A DNA stretch of 64,000 bases, taken from positions 248,001-312,000 of the forward strand of contig CAJSYZ010000009.1 in assembly GCA_910574455.1 (NCBI GenBank). Direction: 5' to 3'. The stretch is from Trichaptum fuscoviolaceum (taxonomy: Eukaryota; Basidiomycota; Agaricomycetes; Hymenochaetales; Trichaptaceae). The notes under the pieces were generated by a model. It saw nothing but the letters and a program-made list of their open reading frames with translations. It did not search any database and was not told the origin of the DNA. The position numbers and the translations under genes are program-made. Positions 59,414 to 64,000 of the stretch are shown one piece after another; the first letter of the stretch is position 1; every line of letters begins with the position of its first letter.

Positions 59414-60875
59414 TAGAGCATGACACGGGTGCAGGTCATCCGTGGGTACCTGCAGGTACCTGCGCTCAAATACCTGCGGTTCCAGGTGCACCTGTGCGCA
59501 GGTACCTGGTTCCCACGCTTACCTGCGGATCCAGGTTTGGATTTCTCGGGCCCAGGTACCTGACCGGGTACCTGCAGGTACCCGGTAAATCACGTGCACT
59601 CATCTTGAGTGCGACGAGCGCAACGATGTACCATTACTTTTCTACATTCTACTCGACATCTACCATCCTTTTCGACGTCCTCGAAGCCGCCTACTACGAC
59701 GACAACGTGCGCCATGACCGCCTCCTCACCAACTGCGCGCTTTTCAGCGCCTTCCCGCCCGTCGCGCTCTCTTCGCGAGACCGCGAGACCGCAGCCGCTT
59801 GTCGCCCTCGACATGCTGCTCGTCCGGCAACCGCAACACCCTCCGTCATCTGCACTCATGATGCCGTGCTACAAGCAGCACGCGTCGTCAGCCAACTTCC
59901 ACCGTCGTAACCCTCTATTATACTTGATCCCTAGGCCCTGCCAACTTCGATTACAACCTCGAGCCCGATGACCGCCTCCCCGCCAACTGCGCGCTGGTCT
60001 GCGACGCTTCTGCGCGCACGGACAGCGCCTGCAAGTCCTTCGCTCGCGCGGTCGACCGCGAGATGGAAGTGGACCGCGAGCACGTTGCGCGGTGAAGATT
60101 GAGCTAGAATCTCGTACTGCAGAGGTTGAATTGGCTTGCAGGTACGTCCTATTTTCATTTCTTCTTTTTTTCACTAGTCTGATTTCTCTGTTGCTTTTAC
60201 TCGTTACCTTTATCTGCTGCCCGTCCAGCAACCGCAACACCCACCGTCGTCTACACTCATGATACCGCCCCACAAGCAGTACAGGTCGTGAGCCATCTTC
60301 CACCATCGCAACCCCTTATTGCCTGCCACCGTCGCCTAGGTCGTCTCGCCCTCTCTAAGCCCATCTAGATTCGCCCAAGCACGAATCTACTGGCAGTGAG
60401 GCACTCGACGCCCCGTCATCCTGGGACGAGGCACCTGCACCCGTAGCAGCAGCAGTCGCCACCACTCCTGCTACACCCCCCTAGGTCAGCTCGCCTGCTG
60501 CGCTGGTGAGCTCGTTGCGAACTCGCCCACAGGACGCCTGGCAAGGTGTCGCCTTTCTTTCCCCCATACTGTTTCTTCACCCGCTATTGCGGCCGCACCA
60601 CCTTCGCCTTCGAATGGTCGTGGTCCATGCAAGGCTGACCACCTTCAGGACATTTTGTATGTTATTTTTTCTATTCTATCTCATTTCTACTCTACTTACT
60701 GTTAATTACCTGCGGGTCGTATCAGGTACCTGTGATACCTGCAGGTAACGGGTCCAGGTAGACCCGGATCCGTTTCCCACGGTTCCGGGTCGGATCCAGG
60801 TATCAGTTTTTTTGCGCAGGTACCTGCACTTCACGGATCCGGGTGCACCCGCAGGTGCACCCGTGTCATGCTCTA
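59414..60875. mobile_element. hAT-like non-autonomous transposon, 1462 bp, with 8-bp target duplication
   Basis: Ends TAGAGCATGACACGGGTGCA and, inverted, the same 20 bases at 60856-60875: a perfect 20-bp inverted repeat. It is flanked by TTCCTCAT at 59406-59413 and 60876-60883. Subterminal regions (59430-59585 and 60715-60850) are arrays of GGTACCTGCAGGTACCTG-like words in both orientations, probably transposase-binding sites. Internal open stretches, for example from ATG 59625, show no transposase motif. The hAT assignment rests on the 8-bp duplication and TAGAG ends. Confidence 0.94.
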
Positions 60876-61875
60876 TTCCTCATCAGCGGCAGATCTAGGC
60901 CAGAACTAATGCTGCAAGGTTTGACTAGACAGATTGGGCCTAGGCCAAGCTCAGTCTTGTCATTGTCAAGGTTGCCCATAAAGTGCACTTGTTCTCGCGC
61001 TCACGATTCCCGCTCTCTGCGCAAAGACTCCATCAAAGACTGCAATGACGACCACCACTCCCGGACATTCTGCTCTTTGCTACTCTTGCCTAGCTCTGTA
61101 CCCGCTCTGCTTCTTTGGTCCTTCCCCATCACATAGGGACCTTGGGATAGCTCTAGCTCTGGCAAGCAGCCTGGATTAAGTCTTGCTCTGAGTCGATCTG
61201 TCTTTTCTTCTTTTATATAACCGGACTTGTCTCATTCTAATGTCCAGCTGGACAATGTTTGACAGTCAAGGTGTCCTGTGACCTACCATGCACACGAAGA
61301 GTGGCTGGTTATCACTGCTTTAACCTATTTGAAAATACACTCTATTTGTTGTAACAAAATCTCCGCTGCTGGGGACCACTGGCTCTGACAGCGCTATATA
61401 AAGCTTTGCACGATGACGTGAGAAAGATGTTGGAATTAAGTTCTTTTTGGGTTAGATTTTCATACTGAAGTATGTCCGAATTAGATTCTAAAAGGGGTTG
61501 GAAATATAAATTAAAGAGGGTCAAATTTACATTCTAGATGGGTTGCATTTATATACTAAGGGAGGTTGGATATGGATACTACAGATGGGTTAGATATATA
61601 TACTTTATGGGTGGATAGGTTGGAAATTACCTCTAATATGGGTTGGAATTGTGTTCTTCAAAGGGTCAGATAATGATCAGACTGCGATGTTGGAAATACA
61701 TTCTTTACAAGGGTTGGATTTAGATACTTTATTCTGTCAGATTTAGATACTCCGGTTATTGGATATTGATACTTGGATTGTCAGATATTATATCTGGCGG
61801 AGGTTGGATTTTACTTCTAATATAGGTCAGATAATACCTTTAAATTTTCCAGGTGTCAGATAATAGGTATCAGAT

Positions 61876-62741
61876 TGTTACGACCTGGGGGGAACCTGGG
61901 GGCCGGGGCGCGTTAGCGGCTTCCAGGGCAAGGCCTGGGAGAGCACGCGGCAGCGGAGAAGGCGTAGGGGAACCGTTAAGGACGCTACAACGCCAACGGA
62001 GTCGCGCAGGGAGCGGGGCTACGGGGGCGAGACACAAGGGGGCTCGAGGCGAGGACGGGACAGAGTCAGAGTCGAGGCGGGGAAGGCAGAGTCGAGGCGC
62101 GGGGAAACGCACAGAGTTTGCGGAGCGGGGGATCACGTGGCGGGATTTCAGGAGCGGGAAATCTGGAGCGGGGGATCTTACGCTAGAATCGCGACACGGG
62201 GGATCAGCGTGGGAAGCTCAGAGCGGGGGTTCTGTCGGGAATCTCAGAGCGGGATTCTTGCGGGAATCTCAGGGCGGGATTCGTGCGGGAATCTCAGAGC
62301 GGGATTCTGGCGGGAATCTCAGAGCGGGATTCTGAGCAGGACTCAAGGCGGGATCGCAGAGCGGGATCCGGGACAAGACAAAGACAAGAGGGCCAGAGAG
62401 TAGGCGTGCTCAGGACGGGAGCAGAGAGCTCAGGGTAACCGGGATCTCAAGGCAACACTTCTGTATCAGGAGGAGGTTCCCTAAGGAAGCACTTGACAAG
62501 TCAGCATTGTAAAACTACACTAGAGACAAGACGGAAACACACCTAAGGAAGCACTCGACAAGAGGACAAAAGTGAGTGCTCCTTACGGTGGCGACAGGTA
62601 TTTATCTACTGGGCAGAATCTACAGGGAACGGTCATGCACAAACGCGCAACTAACTAGTTACACAATCTTGCGGGCGAAGGCCGCGCATACAGTGACGTG
62701 AATCTGGGAACCGGGATTCGGTGCGGGGAACATCTGGGCAA
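61876..62741 (-). mobile_element. inverted LTR fragment of the solo-LTR family
   Basis: Starting TGTTACGACCTGG, it is the reverse complement of 54937-55793 at high identity, including the shared segment around 62465-62710. It stops abruptly at GGGCAA, where the next LTR begins, which shows that it was interrupted by the younger plus-strand element. Confidence 0.85.
62218..62341. repeat. 25-bp tandem repeat inside the LTR fragment
   Basis: About five units close to AATCTCAGAGCGGGATTC followed by TNGCGGG. An inverted and more degenerate counterpart occurs in the solo LTR around 55360-55530. Confidence 0.85.
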
Positions 62742-63573
62742 TGTCAAGATCCCGGGCTCCTTTTCCTATTTCCCGCACTTTCCCGCCAAGGATCCCGACA
62801 TGAGCAGGCAATCCCGCGGGGAGAATCCCGCCATTGGATTCCCGACGCGAAACCCCTTTCCCGACTCGCACAATCCCCCGCAAGATCCCCCGCTCACGTG
62901 ACCTATCCCGCACCACCGTCCCGACCACCATGCACGCATACACACACTCATTTACGACGACCCGCCAAGGCACATGTACATTCACTTACCAACATATGCT
63001 CCTTAACCCGCTAGTACCTCAAGGTGACGACCTGCAACCGCCTGGCATACCTAGTCTGGCTAGTCGCGGCCACGGACCGGACGCTGACGTCCACAGACAT
63101 GCCGTAGCCATCTGGAGAGACGGGATGGACATGCCTAGCAGTGCGGTCATAGCATGTATCTTTTGTAGTAGATAGGTGCGCATTGCGCAAGGACACTTAG
63201 CGTAGATTAACTATACAGTCTTTACGAAGTAGATAAATAGCTGTAGGCATCGTAAGGAGCACCCCACTTTTGACCTCTTGTGGAGTGCTTCCTTAGGTGC
63301 GATCTCTCTCTTTTCTCCTGTGTAGTTAGTTGCGCAATACTTACTTGTGGAGTGCTTCCTTAGGGATCCGCTTACTTGACGTTCAAAGCAGTGAAGAGTC
63401 CTAGCTGGCCTTGAGAATCCCGCGACGCGCCTGGATAGAATCCCGCGCGTTTCCCCCGCCTGAATTCCCACGCTCGTTCCCGGTCGCGAATCCAGTTCCC
63501 CGAAAGCTGGTTCCCGTCGCGAAATCCAGTTCCCCGAAACTCTTTCCCGCTACAATTCCCGACGGTCGTAACA
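62742..63573 (+). mobile_element. 5' LTR of an LTR retrotransposon entering the window edge
   Basis: Starts TGTCAAGATCCC (compare TGTCGGGATCCC of the solo LTR) and ends GTCGTAACA. It is followed by an 89-bp leader and a gag start. It shares the GTAAGGAGCAC...GAGTGCTTCCTTAGG segment (63255-63366) with the other two LTR copies, but the rest is diverged, so it is a sister subfamily. The second LTR lies outside the window. Confidence 0.82.
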
Positions 63574-63662
63574 TTAGGTCAAAAGTCCTGGCTCACCGCC
63601 GCTCGGACTCGACACCCCCACGCTCTTTACTTCTACCCCCGCACCCGTATCGCCGACCCGCG

Positions 63663-64000
63663 ATGTCAGCCCAATCTGAGTGGGGAGGACTCGCAGACAC
63701 CTTCACGTTCCCATCCCCGAACTCCACGATGGGGGACGACAAACTCCAGCCCATCCTTGATCGCCTCGACACCCTCGAACAACGCTATGCCAAGCTAGTC
63801 AACGAACACAATCAGGTCCAGAACACAGTCGCCCAGCTCAAGCACGCCAACCGGGCGTTAGAAGCGCAAATCGCGAGTCAGCCCACCTCCCCGTCTGGGG
63901 GTGGAGCAGGACTCAAGATGAAGCTTCCCGACACCTTCGAAGGTGAACGCGCCAAGCTGGAGAATTGGATTCACCAGATTAAGCTCTACCTGTTCGGGCA
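63663..64000 (+). CDS. Gag of an LTR retrotransposon (partial, continues past window)
   Basis: An open frame of 112 complete codons runs from ATG 63663 to the window edge with no stop. Residues about 27-70 form a coiled coil (LDRLDTLEQRYAKLVNEHNQ, VAQLKHANRALEAQI), followed by LKMKLPDTFEGERAKLENWI and HQIKLYLFG. This is the usual start of the capsid-like domain in fungal Ty3/Gypsy Gag proteins (P-x-x-F-x-G ... W). The preceding 89 bp (63574-63662) would hold the primer-binding site; no clear tRNA match was recognised there. The open frame suggests a young copy. Confidence 0.82.
   Translation, partial: MSAQSEWGGLADTFTFPSPNSTMGDDKLQPILDRLDTLEQRYAKLVNEHNQVQNTVAQLKHANRALEAQIASQPTSPSGGGAGLKMKLPDTFEGERAKLENWIHQIKLYLFG

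Larger units (their letters stand above)
56305..61875. mobile_element. non-autonomous element with inverted subterminal arrays
   Basis: The left side (56310-56433 and 57031-57270) is built of degenerate units like GTATGTAAATCCAACCC. The right side (61430-61870) has the inverted form GGGTTGGATTTAGATAC. The outermost ends near 56292 (CAATACTCTTATCCAACC) and 61873 (inverted CTGATACCTATTATCTGACACC) are loosely similar and may be the terminal repeats. Between them no transposase was found. Two younger hAT-like elements (56434-57022 and 59414-60875) and a 252-bp tandem duplication lie inside. The left end replaces the 3' half of the deaminase pseudogene. Family assignment is not possible. Confidence 0.6.

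Noticed and set aside
59625..59910. Coding potential inside the 1462-bp hAT-like element
   Set aside because: No hAT dimerisation or catalytic motif; repetitive subterminal DNA explains the open frame.

Overview
This window looks like accessory, repeat-rich nuclear DNA from a basidiomycete fungus of the class Agaricomycetes. The evidence is short (about 50-90 nt) GT-AG introns, a Plavaka-type transposase, fungal S1-peptidase and OTT_1508-type deaminase families, a fungal alpha-1,3-glucan synthase relic, and a Ty3-like Gag at the right edge. Genus cannot be fixed from sequence alone. No rRNA, convincing tRNA or CRISPR array was seen. Exon boundaries were worked out by hand from splice signals and reading-frame continuity.

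Layout. 0-9.5 kb: an acidic-tailed unknown protein (+), an exopolyphosphatase of the yeast Ppx1 type (-), and an 866-aa coiled-coil unknown protein (-). 9.5-19.5 kb: an array of three trypsin-like protease genes (-). Copies A and B are a near-identical direct duplication in which each carries a different 1-nt deletion. Copy A is preceded by near-identical, phase-0, 64-codon exons amplified as a 253-bp exon+intron unit. Copy C shares an almost identical N-terminal tract with A and B but has a diverged protease domain. 20-21.6 kb: a LINE relic. 21.6-30.2 kb: a complete-looking multi-exon Plavaka-type transposase (-), head to head with a coiled-coil gene (+), followed by a gene built from a long series of phase-0 micro-exons (+). 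30.9-33.5 kb: an 837-aa protein of an agaricomycete family of unknown function.

36.9-56.3 kb: four loci of an OTT_1508-like deaminase family. One has a degenerate zinc site and an adjacent partial 3' duplicate, two look intact, and one is broken by an in-frame stop and an LTR insertion. Among them (48.1-52.5 kb) lie decayed fragments of ordinary host genes, all on the minus strand: a Yju2/CWC16 splicing factor, an unidentified Gln-rich protein and an alpha-1,3-glucan synthase. 53.2-64 kb: nested mobile elements. These are a solo LTR with a 5-bp target duplication, a non-autonomous element with inverted subterminal arrays, two hAT-like elements inside it with perfect 8-bp target duplications, an inverted LTR fragment, and the LTR plus gag start of an LTR retrotransposon running off the edge.

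The most unusual structural signal is a family of 11-bp odd palindromes scattered through the accessory part. Four arm types obey one rule: X-ACT-X', one central G or C, X-AGT-X', where X' is the complement of X. They occur in intergenic DNA and in exons. As a whole the locus reads as a fast-evolving region of protease and deaminase (candidate conflict or effector) genes that is reshaped by tandem duplication, gene conversion and transposons. The functional link is inference.
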